Source: Rhea pennata (taxonomy: Eukaryota > Chordata > Aves > Rheiformes > Rheidae). Taken from it: a DNA stretch of 64,000 nt. Below, one piece after another: positions 16,623-28,700 of this stretch. The position numbers and the translations under genes are program-made. The first letter of the stretch is position 1. Each line of letters opens with the position of its first letter. The notes under the pieces were generated by a model that did not search any database, was not told where the DNA came from, and worked only from the letters and a program-made list of their open reading frames with translations. The stretch spans positions 4,981,501 through 5,045,500 of the forward strand of contig NC_084671.1 of NCBI RefSeq assembly GCF_028389875.1. The letters are read 5' to 3'.

Positions 16623-19600
16623 AGTTGACTGTGCTTGTGGAATGATGTGTATTGTGTGTGCATGCACACAGCTGAACATACTCCAGTATCTGTATGAAGT
16701 AGGTGTACATGTGAGGCAAGAAGGTACTGGGGAGAAAGGGAGGGAAAGGGGCAAAGTATTTCATGCAAGAAGAAAGGCTGCCCAGTATAAATGTTTTGAG
16801 CACTGATGGAATGGATGATGCCAAACTGAATGAATCAAATGAGTAGTTTTCCCACTCCATATTTAAAGAAATGATATCTATTTAGCCTAAATATCTAACA
16901 TATGACAACTTTGTAAAGTCAGTTTATTAAAGGAGCGTTCTTGTGACTCCTAAGTATTCCCATACTTGCAAGATCTGAATTTTAGGAAGGCAAGGTTTTG
17001 ATGGATGAAGTGAAACATTTTTTTTCAATATAATTCAAGTAATCAATTCTCCATGCAAAAAAGGAAATATGGCTCTTAAGTAGCAACAGTTACATAAATA
17101 AACGCAACAATTTATGGAAATGTGCTGGCATCTGCCATGATGAAAGTTAGACAGGAAAATAACTAGAGATATTATTTAAAATTATGTAGTGTAAAAGGAA
17201 GTTTACAAGACTGCAACAGGAAATTGATTATTAAATGAAATTTGGGAGGATTTTCATATGATTAAAATTACCTGTTGAAAGTCATGTTCAATAAATTAGG
17301 AACTACTTAATGAATGTTGTGTTCCATCTAGAATTATTAACAATTAATATACAATAAGATGAAACATGCGACTCATAATGAAAATGTGAATGGAGGCAAA
17401 AAAAAGATTGCCATGCACACATTAGGGTTTTCATCCCTGGATGGCTTCATCAAATGTATGATCTTATTTGTTTTGGCAGCTTTGGATAAGATGTTTCAAT
17501 TCATAAGAATTAGATAGAAGTAGCATTTGGGAAGTCAAGGCTGGCAGAAAACTCATTGAAGTGGATGACAGTTTGCCTATCAATTTCAATGAGCTCTAGA
17601 CATGCCCTCCATAAAAGGATACTTGATTCAATCTTATGTGAAAAATCTGGCAGCTATCTGGCAGATACATTTTGTTTTTTCCTGTGTGCACATACGGTTT
17701 GTTTCTGCTTTAAAGTCAATGGCATTACTCTTAAGAGCTAAAACATTAAACATAAGCTTATGTGCATCTGTGGATTAGAGCTCCAATAATTTTGTTCAAA
17801 GATAAAAAGCTATGTTTTAAAGTGAAAGAAATACACTTCATCTCTGTGAGATGTGTAATAGGAGAAATCATAATTGTGCTTCAGTCAGTGGGAGTGCTGG
17901 ATGCCACAGACTTTACTCGGGGCACAATTTTGTTTTCTCTTTCATACACCCACAGATAAATTGCCAAATGCACGAGAAGGCAAGTTATGTCTATTGTATT
18001 TTTTAGGAAAAATACATAATTTATCAAGAAAAGAAACCTTTGAGAAAAAAAATCTTTAAATGTTGCTTCCACATGATCTTTCTTTAGTTTCAGAAACCAT
18101 CTACTTCATCCAGAAATTGCTGACCCACATTTTATTAGTGAATTCAAATTTGATCGTGAAATAAGTCTCTCCTAAACCAAATAAAAATGCTATTCTTCAT
18201 TCCATAAACATCTCTTTTTATGGCTTGATCCGAAGACCATAAAATTAATGGAAAGACTCAGTCTTCAGTGCCAGATATTGTCATTATGAGTTGCAGGTCT
18301 GTTGTTTTTCCAGAAAAGAGAACTAAGTTTCAGTGCTGCTGCAGTCGTAGGTTTATAACACCTTAAAAAGCCAAACTTGTACAGTTTTCACTTCCATTAT
18401 TTATGTGTTTTTAGTTGTTGATTCCTTTTTGTCTGATATCCCTGATGCACTGTTCTACTATCCAAGAGTTTATTCTGCTGTATTCAGCTTTTTCCTGTGA
18501 ATACCAATCCTACCACTGGGAATGAAATAGTTTGCTGGAATCCTGAATGTGCTGCAGAAAAAAAAATGGTTGTCTGGGTAACCAGGCAAAATAACCAATT
18601 TGTTTATGCAAGTGTGCCTGCTTGTGTGCTGGAGCATGTACACAGATGAGCGTATATGCATTTAATTGTGTTCTTTCCCAGTGCGTCCTATGAGTTCCAT
18701 GCAGATTGCACTGATTAAAATGCAGAGAAATTCTCTAACTGATTCATCCAAAATAAATGCCATGAATTCCTGGATATAGTCAAAGCATGTAAGAGCAATG
18801 TAGAAATTAACTTTCTACTGTAGATACAATGTTGTTCAGATTTAGATCTGTTTTTACTAGTGACATCAAACAAGTGGCTTGATAGCACTGGTAGGAATCA
18901 AGCTAATATTAAGATAGATAAGGAATTTATATAAAGAACCTGAAATAACATCAACAAAGTGTTCTTTAAAAGGCTGCTGTATCCCTGCATCAGAAAAATA
19001 TAGAAGTGTAATTTGAATATTTGTTGAAGATTATTAACATGTCAGATCAGAACAACTCAGCAATTTAAAATAAATATTTAGATTTTAAAGCCAGACTGTT
19101 AATGAAGTCAGTATCTGCAAATCCTGTATGAACGCTGATCCTGTTCACATTAACAGAATTTTTGCTGTTGACTACTACAGTGCCAGGATTTCATGGTGTG
19201 AGCATTTCAGTTATTTCTCTATAAAAAGAGGAGGGATAATATTATTTCCTTTCTCCTACTCTATCTGCTCTATTCAATTAGACTATAAATTCTCTGCAGC
19301 AAACTGTATTTTACTGGCTTCCTCTGGTGTCCAGAACAGTAGGGTCTCACGTGGCCTACACTAGTTGTAATAATTTGAATCGTTTCTGTCATTAATCAGA
19401 TCTCAGGATGACAGGTATTCTGCACAGTTCATCCATATTTCAGTAGTGCACCAGCTGTGTCTGTAGGACGTGCGGAGAAGCCTCTGATAAGCGGAATGTA
19501 GAGTGGAGAGACACGTGCCTGAGAGTGATACACCCGCTCAGACATACCAGAAACAAAATTGCCAATCAAATTTGGATGAAATGAGAAACGCTATTTCTTT

Positions 19601-22600
19601 CTTGTACAGATGAGGTATGTTGCTGCATTTCTAGGCAGGGGCACACTTTTGTGGGCAGGTTGTAAAGGCCTGAGAAATAGCATTTATAATAGAAAGGGAG
19701 ACACCATCTTAAATATGTCACTTCATTGAAATGGCACATAGATAATTTTTCTTATATTTTATGAGTAATGTATTTGCCATAAAAAGATCTGAAGCCCATT
19801 AATCTGCAGTATGGACTAATGCCTTTCATTTAAAATTTAGAGGAAAAACATTATGTAAAAAGGTCTCAAATTACTTATTTAATTTGGAAAGGAAATATGT
19901 TTTTGGTTTTGTTTTTTTCTGGACAGGTAGAAAAAAGAAGTGCTAAATGTCCTGATGAAACTCTTCCTAGCCTGTGCTCTGCCCACCCTATAGTAAGCTC
20001 AGTTTGTATGACCTGAGGTTTTAGTGAGACCTCTGTGAAATTAATTTCAGAGAGTGATCAGACAATTGTCATTTCAAATTTCAGTATTCAGGATTTGGAG
20101 CCACGTATACTTTTGTAAAGGGACTGAAATTTTCTGATAAGCTTTGAGGTCCTGTGCTTCACTGGCAAAGTACTGGGTACTTTTCTCCACATTGATCTTA
20201 ATTTATTTATCTCTCTTCTTTCAGTATGTAACCTAGGAGTCCAAGTGAAGAAGAAGCTATGCCCATAATATGGGAGGGAGATGCGCTTATGGATCGATAG
20301 GGCATGACTGACTGCTCTGTCACAACTTTACACCACACACCACTGAAACTTAGGCTCCCACAACTGTCATTAAAGATTGAAAGACAACTGTAAACTTCAG
20401 CAGGGACTAGTCAGTGCCCGTAACAACACTGAGCTGCTGCAATTCCGTCAGTGGCACACTGCCAGCGTCTCCACTCTGTCTGAGTGAACCAAGCGAACAT
20501 TATGTGAAATGCATTTTAAAGTGAATAGCTTCACCAGGCTTAGCCGCACAACTTTATAATCACACTTGAGCAGTCCCCATAGCTTTAAAGTTTTAAGAAA
20601 AATAATGCGCAGAAATAGACACAGAAACGGCCTGTCAGCTCCTACAGAGAAAAGTGTCCTTTGTTTTTATATTCACATGCAAACTCAAAGGAGAAGATAG
20701 CCTGGAAGATGGTGTGCAAAATGGCTGAACATTTGCAAATGGGGCAAGAAATGCTCATAAAGGACTTTGATGAACATTGCATAAAATGTGAGTCAGTCTA
20801 AGTATCTATTTTGTTTTCATCCGGTGTTCTTGGATTAAATCATAAGCCATTCAACAGTCATTAATGAAGTGGGAGATCTTTTAAGCTAAAGAAAAACTAA
20901 AATTCAATAGGCAAAATGTGAGTGCAATTTAGGAAAGTGAAGTCGGTGAAAGGAGCACACCAGAGATTCATCTGGATGATCACATATCTTGCCACAGTAT
21001 CACCAGTCTATCTTTAGCCACCTCCCTGAAAGACAGTTCATTGATACCAACTAGATCAGTACAGGAATTTGTTTGATGTGCTTAAGAGATCAGTAACAAT
21101 AGCTCCTAATGTGACTGCGTCGCGAGTGTTTCCTTGGAGACAGTGAATCCATACAGCTCAAGCTGGGATCCTGGCAGGTTACCTCTCTTCAAAGGATGTA
21201 ACACTGTCACTCTGTGCAGGGGAAAAGATGGGAAGATAAGCTTTGGCTGTAGACAAATAGCCTTATGCAAGATGTGAGGATTTTACACAACAGCAAGAGA
21301 TGTCTGAAAGGTAGGAGGGCAAAAGAAGATAAGTAACCGTAGTCATTGTACAGTTGGCTTGACACACTTTGACAACAAAGATAGTGTTACAGGATTGAGT
21401 ATCTTTTTAAAACGTACCAAACTGTGTTGCTGATGGAGGATGTTGTGCAATGAAAAGAGAAAAAATGTGTTTTTTTTTCTTGGTGTCAGTGGCTGAAAAC
21501 CAAAAGACAGAAGATGTCTTCACAAAAATACATAATTTATTATAAACAGGTACAAAAGGCACATGGATTGAGATACGGAATTTGTGTGGTTGCAAGTTAT
21601 ATCTGTGAAGAGCTGCAAGGAATTTTAGAGAAAAATAATGATAAATATACTGGGAATACATGATTATGTTGATAAGACTTGATTATGTTAATTACATCTC
21701 TTTAGGGGGCAGCTTTATAACGCATAAAGCAAGATAATTGATGCTACAGTTAACAGCAGGGATGCGTTGTTACCGTAACTTACAGGTGTGTTTGTCATTA
21801 AATTATGCTCAAAAGGACTGCTTCAAAATATTGCATAATGTCTCATAAAACTCATATTAAAATAATCAAAAGGTAGATAGAAGTAGAGCATGAAAACATT
21901 ACGTCTAAGTCCTCTCCTGTTCTAGAAACACCTGCTCTGTAGCAGCGAATTATGTGCGTTATGAAGAAAGCTCAGCCCAAATTCTGAATTTCCTGGCTTT
22001 TACACTATGTATACAAATTAGATTTGTATCTTAACCCTGTGGTTCATTTCTGTTTATCAGCTTTGGCACATGCAATTGACTGAGACAACATAAATAGCTG
22101 GATCTTTGTATCTTGTAAGCAAACTGTTTGTGGAAGTGGTTTGGACAGATTCATAACCAGCTCTCTTGGAGCCTCTGCAAAATCAGCAGCTCCTGCCTGC
22201 GTATAAGAGCTCTCCACTTTGGAGTTTTTACCATCCTTTGCTTAGTTTGCCTATTTTTTTAGTAAAAGTGGTTATAAAATTCTGCAGATTTAGTACCTTT
22301 AGAAAGATCCACATTTTTCACTTCTGTACTTTTAGGACTCGAAGAACTTGGAGCACTTTGCTGTTAAATATCAGTTTGATCATATTCCCACTAAGGTCAA
22401 CCGCATAAGGGCCTTTCCATCCCCTATGTCCTCTGTTTCAGAGGGATTTGAAGCTGTATTGGGCACCAGAGGAATTCTCACTCTGGATATCCATAAGAGG
22501 TAGTACAGGTATTCTTCATTCAGAAGCCTTGTGGTCCCAGCATGTCAAGAGCATTTCAGATTTACAGGGGAAGTAGCTATTATGCAGTGAAAGTTAAGTC

Positions 22601-22872
22601 TGCTTGAGCTGCTGAGTCATGAAAATAGCTACTGGAAGTAGACTGGACCCCCACATTGCTCAAAACTGGGGCAAAAGCCTTTCAAATTCTATTTGCAAGA
22701 CTTCTGTCTTCTTTGTCCCTGCTTTTTTTCTGCTGAGCTTTCCATTTGCTGTTTTCCATAAGGCAAAGCTCAGCATCTGCAGTAGACTAAAATGTTTCTA
22801 TATTGAAGCTGCCAGTTATATCAGGAGAAGGGAGTATTTTAACTGGCACTCTTCTTAAAGGCCAAATATCTT

Positions 22873-22892
22873 AAAAAAAAAAAAAAAAAAAA
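22873..22892 (+). repeat. Poly-A tract of 20 bases
   Basis: A pure A run with no recognisable retrocopy body on its left. Confidence 0.85.
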
Positions 22893-24015
22893 GGCACTGG
22901 AGAAATGTTTTTCACTCAATAGCTTCACAAGCAGCACAGCAATAGCTCTTCAAAGTATTTCACAGGCTTTTAATATGTTCTGCCCTTAAAGTCAGCAGGA
23001 CTCAAATGTACGTGCACTGCAGTTAGAAAATTTATAGCATTTTGTTGCCTATGAAAATTTTGCTAAGATATCAGTGAGAAGAGAAGCAGACCCACTTCAC
23101 TGATACTCAACTGACACTGACATCTTGATATGTGTAATTTTTATTAGTGAAGTTTATAGGAGTATGTGATTTTAAGATATGGCTTCATGTCTCATAAATC
23201 ATGTTGTGAAAAATGCATTAGCTCCTGTATTTTCATACCTTACGGTTTACAGAATATTTCAGCCACTTAATTCTCCACTCTAACCTCTACTGAAGAAAAA
23301 ATACGAAACGTATTGGTTTAGTCATGATTACTTTCACTTACCCAATTATCTGTACTATCTCCACTCATGTCATATGCATCACTCCGGATTTCAAGGTGCG
23401 AGCAAAGATCTGCTTTGCACAGTGTATTTTGTTTGTTTGTTTGCTTAGACGAAATGGCTGTTTTATATATTTCAACAATGAATGATTCCTTTGAGCTTTC
23501 TGTACAGATGAGGAATCCTGCTCTTTCAGAGCACACTTTAGGCACCGAAGATGGGATCCTCCTCATCAAACTTCAGATGCCTAAAAGTTGTGTCTGTTCC
23601 CAGGGGAGCCTGACAGCTCCTTCTGTAGACAGCGGAGAGTGATATATGCAGGCTGTGTTTCACCCCAGTTGAAAATAATAGGTATTGAGGCTGGGTGGGG
23701 CAAGGGGGCATCTGGACGTACTCACTGCAGAGGGAGCCAAGACAACTTGCTAAGCCTGGATATGCAAGTTGGCAACTGCAGCTAAGTGAGAAAAATCCTT
23801 TAGGTGTTTACTGTTGGTTATTCTGAATTTTTGGATGTGGATTTGATATCAGTAGCAAGGCTGTACTCATGATACTACCAACTAGACTGAGGGCCAGCTT
23901 CAGAAGTTAAAAGTTGGTCATATGCAAGATTTCCCCCTCCCTTACCATTTTAAGTTTCTGCTCCAACCTTTTTTGACATGACTCTTAAAATACTGCTTAA
24001 AAGACATCATAGATT

Positions 24016-24029
24016 CCCCCCCCCCCCCC
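24016..24029 (+). repeat. C14 homopolymer
   Basis: Fourteen C residues followed by purine-rich GAGAAGAGAGAG. Confidence 0.85.
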
Positions 24030-25631
24030 GAGAAGAGAGAGAATGGAGGAAGGCTATTGCCACAGTGGGTTTCCATTACTGAAATTAATTCCTCCCTCAT
24101 AAGAATTTAGGTCTATGATTTATGATAGCCACCAATTTCTCACTGCAGGCGAAGTGAGAGGAAATGACTCAACCTGGACAGACATCATGAATCTAATTTT
24201 TTTCCCTAATGGCTGACATAATCTAGTGTGCTGCTCCCAGAAGTGTCATTGGAGATTCATATCCAGCCGAAGGGCCTCACAATCAAGATGGAAAATTTTG
24301 TTACTTTCATGTATTGTGTGATCTGTAATTGTTTGAAATTGCATCCTGCCTCATCCATTGCAATTTCTTTTACATCAATTTTGCAGCAAAATAGTGAGGA
24401 AACCAAAGCAAGAGAGAGAAAAGCAGTGTTGCACTTACTCCTTGAGAAAAATCTTTCCTGACATTAGTTAGGGTCCAGCTGGTGCTTATTAAACTCAGAT
24501 GCTTCTGAGATGAAACTTCCTTCCTTCTGTCCCTCCTTCTGAAAGAAATCTCACAACCCCGCTGACTTCACAAGTTCTATCTTTCACATATTGTTCTGGG
24601 ATTTCATATTCTAGTTTCTATCACTAATGCAGAATTTTGCGTGTGGGCTTCTACTGAAAGACCAGAGTAGAAGTCATGTTAAATGGTTTGGCTAAAATAT
24701 TTTAGCCCAAATTTTCAAGGAACTGGGAGAGTGTATCAATGGCTCAGCAGAGGCAGCACCTAGCTGATATGAAGCTAGGTTTTGAAAAACCTTGCAGTTA
24801 CAAACAGTAGTTTGAATACATCCTAATAAAGTGCTACCAAAACATGGATGGATAATAGATCTTCTGAAATATAAAGTACTTCTATATATTTCTGACATAA
24901 TCCTTTGATATGATCGCATTTAACATACAGCAAAGCAGAAGCAAAGCAAATACCAAGGCAGGGGTAAGCAAGGGTTCTTAGTGCACATTCACCAAATGTA
25001 AACCCTCTTTTCACAGGGTTGCTGCATGAATGCCCACTGATTCTAACAGCATGCACACATGAAAATAGTCTGTTTGCCTCAAAATGTCTAACTGTATAAT
25101 CATATACATGGTGATGCTGAGCATGCTCCACTTCCTTTAAGTCACCGATGATTTATCATGGTTGTTCTAATCTCATTTAAAAAAGCATAAAGCAAGAAGG
25201 GAGGAGTAGTTCTGTATGTCAATACTGGTCTGTGCAGTCAATATGCACTTCCAGGTAAAAGCCAGGCAAAATATAGTATGTATTTTTGATAATACTTAAA
25301 AAAGGCAAAACAAAATCATAGAAGGTGAAAAAAATAGTCTGTTCATTATTATTTTCCTATGACTCCATAATCTTGAGTTCTATACTATATTATATTTAGC
25401 TTGTCTTTTATACTAAATGTAAAGCTTTCATTACTATCCTCACTACACAATTTTAAAGCCACATTTTTATTCTCCATTTCTACTCCTGAATATGATTGTT
25501 TTAATCATACTTTCTGACAAGCTCTCACTGAGCTTGCACAGTAAAAGGCAAATTATCAAACTGGATGAGTACACTTACTAAGTTAAAATTATTTTTCTAA
25601 AGTATTCCGTGGGTAAATTTCTCAATTGTAG

Positions 25632-25712
25632 CTACCAGCCTATGAGTTATGCAATATCTCTGAAGCACAAATGGAGAAATCGCCCTAGCTGGGGTATAGA
25701 AGATATACCTTC
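25632..25712 (+). CDS. LRRC77: LRR gene exon 1 of those seen
   Basis: The acceptor is TTTCTCAATTGTAG and the donor is CCTTC/GTGAGT. The exon is 81 nt, entering and leaving in phase 2. It encodes [20 protein letters not shown] then GIEDIP. It may hold the start codon at 25642 (CCTATGA, a weak context), or the true start lies in an upstream exon not found. It is the least certain exon of the gene. It is supported because its exit phase and frame fit the next exon exactly. Confidence 0.65.
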
Positions 25713-28700
25713 GTGAGTGCTCTCAAGCAATGAACTAGCAAAGCGGATGACTTGATGGTTCTATCAAATAAAGTTTAGCTCTTCTTTGGAGGCTTCGTGT
25801 TCCACTAGAACTTACCAAAGGGATTGAAATAAATATCTATAAGGCAATGGTTGAAGTGTCTTTTCACACAAACTGGATCCACAGAAGCAGGGCTATGCAG
25901 GATAAAAGAGGCATATCGTGATATTGAAAAAGCTCAATTCTTCTTCTTGTCCAAGGTTGAATTTTTCTAACAAACTGGCAGTGAGTTCCCCTTTCCAATG
26001 TTTGGACATATCTGTCAGAGTCTCATATGCATAAGTAAATGGTATTTTGATGAATGGTGCTATAAAGGGACTGGGGGGATTACTGTATCTGTGGTTTGAT
26101 CTCAGAATCCTGTGACTGTTTTCCAGTAGTATGTCTTAGCCCTTGTTTTCCTTGTTTCCTATTATTATAAAATAGTTTGCATTTCTTTAAACAGAATGAG
26201 AATCTATTACTGGTTTAAAATCTTCTCTCTAGTTCCTCAGGTCTGACTACAAGCAATCAAAGATTCTGTAAGTCCTGTTTGTCCTACTGCTCCATCCTAA
26301 GCAATACACATACTGTTCCACCAGTTTCATCGCAGAACAGAGGACCCATCAGTCAGAATTGTGATTCACGACTATCTTCCCCAGTAAGTGCTTGGCTTAC
26401 CAGTCTGGTTATGAGTTTATAGAACGGTGACGCTGACGAAGAGTAACTAAGGCTGTAATCACTTCCTCAACTTTGAAACTGGTTATGTCTTGCCTCCCTT
26501 TATCTTCCAAAGCTAGATCAGATTATGAACACGATTATATGACAAGATGTCAGCAGTGGCAAGAGACTTGATTCAATGGCCCAGGAAGCCCGTGAGCACT
26601 GTGCCCTTAGCTGGATGCAACTGGCAAGTGTCTAAGTCCTGAAGTGGCTGTGTACATTTGCTATACCACAGCAAGGACTGCTGTGAAAGGCAACAATAAG
26701 GATATTCTGTGCCTTTACAAACATAAAGCTCTTCTGGGCTTGAGCCAGTACATACAAGCTATTGTGAAATCAGGATGTATGTGGTAAACTATCCCCAACC
26801 TGTGAAGCCTGGCAACATTTCCCAGCTTGTGTGTGTGTGTGTACAGCTCAGCCCTTGCTGGAGGGGGTGAGCCAGAGCTGTGTGCTCCCTCTCTCCTCTG
26901 CCTTCAGCTCAACCATTGTGGTTTGCACTGACAGGAATGCTGGAAATGTGAGCAGATGGTTATCTGCAATACACTGAGAGGTTCCTCCACTGCGAGCAAC
27001 CGTGGGGCCAGGTCTCCTGGGCATGAAACAAATCACACCTATCTCACAAACTACAAGCAGAACTAGAGTGTTTGCTTCTTGCTCCCTTCTGTGAGACTGA
27101 TGCCTTGGAAATTACAGAACAGGTTTTACTGAGAAAGCAAAATGGGCAGAAACCTCATGTTCTCGACTAAAGTGGCAGGTTTTCAGTGTTTAGATTTCAT
27201 GCCTGAATTTCATTCAGGGTATTTTGTATGTGAGTTTGTCCATAAATTTGTGTTTACATGCATATACATACACAAATGCATGTCATTACATCCTCACTTC
27301 TGTATATGATTTTGCTGTTCACCAGATGGTATTAAGGCAGAAAACATTGTGGAAACATGCACGAATGTTATTTCTGCTGGGGTAAGGCCAGAAATAAGAA
27401 AAAAATTATTGACGGAAACTGGAAGACCTTAACCCATTCGTCTGTCTTTCTTTTGCTTCTTTAAGCTTCCTTCTGATTCCTTCAAGTATCTCAACTGGTG
27501 TGACTTAGAGGAACATGATGTTCGAGGAAATCAGCTCCGTTGTCCCCGAGTAAGAGAAGGTAAAGATGAAAAAGACACATTCATGCTAAGCCTTACTTTA
27601 TTTATCTAAGGGTATGTTGTTAAACATTAGAGATGAAATCAGAGTTTGCGGTTGTTTTGAAAAGGGACAGGGTTCCGTCTCACATGGGAGATATTTACTT
27701 TTTTTAATTACTAAGAAAATACCCTTAAGCCAGAATTGTAATTTTTAAATTTTTACCAGATTTTTACCTTTAATGTGGTGTTTATTATCTCTCTCAGAAG
27801 TTCATTAACATTCAAATAATGTTCAGAATGCTGTACACATACATCAACTAAGAAACTGAGAGTGAGATCCAGTCCAGCAAACAATATACACACATTTTAT
27901 TTTAAGCCTGAATTGGCCCAAGAATAGCCTATAGGAGTATTCGGGAATGTGGAATGAAAGTTTAAAATAAGGTATTTGCATGTTTGCTACTAAATGGAGA
28001 AAAAGGTCCGTGTTGTCCTTACTTCAGCTAGGAATTTAAATGTGTGCATAGTTTTAAGCATTTCAATAGATCCATTGACTTTAAGTCCTCAGTAAGTGTT
28101 GTTTTAAAAAGTCATACTCAAAAAGTCATTCCTATTAAGCCCAGTTGCAGGTTTTGTCAATGGCTCAGGAATTACAAACACATTCCTTTATCAGGACAAT
28201 GAAAGGGTAAGTACATATCTGTTATATAATCTTACTTACGGCATATGAAAAAATATAGAGGAACAATATCTTAAAGCTCAGATTCTTAGGCCCTACCATT
28301 AAAAAAAAAAAATTGTATTCTGAATTCTAGAGGAAATGTCACTTACTAACCATGTGCCCAAACATTGTGACCTTAGGTTGTTTGCTAGATTACGGGCCCA
28401 GAAAAGGTAGAAAATCTTCAGATTAATTTACCTCACAGAAGCCTGGAAATCTATGCAGCTAAAATATTGTATATATTTCTTCATTTCAGATATATTCCCA
28501 GCCATATATATTATCTTTCAGCAAGTAACTAAATGCCAATTCCACATCACATGTATTATTGCAGATCTTTTTTTCTGAGCAGGACCTTCAGAAGAAGAGC
28601 TATTTTTCAGAGGAGAAGAAGATACTTTGAAAAAAAGAAAACAAGTAACTGATACAGAGAAATGGCAAAAGAAACTGCAAGAGAACTGGGAAAACTGTGC

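Larger units (their letters stand above)
10923..20000. other. Intergenic, no established gene
   Basis: No recognisable coding region on either strand. Two short splice-flanked open segments (14746-14860 on +, 15176-15222 on -) and a recursive-splice-like motif (about 15798-15826 on -) are treated as findings rather than genes. A TG/TA-rich stretch lies at about 16511-16622. Confidence 0.55.
20000..25631. other. Region upstream of the LRR gene, 5' exons unresolved
   Basis: The promoter and any further 5' exons of the LRR gene are expected here or farther left. I could not identify an exon that ends in phase 2 with a strong donor, as the exon at 25632 would require. There is a 20-base poly-A at 22873-22892 and a C14 tract at 24016-24029. 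No CpG-island-like promoter is visible. Confidence 0.5.

Noticed and set aside
16447-16860. Several overlapping frames of 65-119 codons on both strands
   Set aside because: They come from TA/TG simple sequence, which is poor in stops in several frames at once.
20185-20260. Very strong acceptor (TTTATCTCTCTTCTTTCAG) at about 20224
   Set aside because: All frames after it hit stops within a few codons, and no donor follows.
24823-25131. 102-codon open frame on -
   Set aside because: The translation has no recognisable domain, and there is no splice or promoter support.
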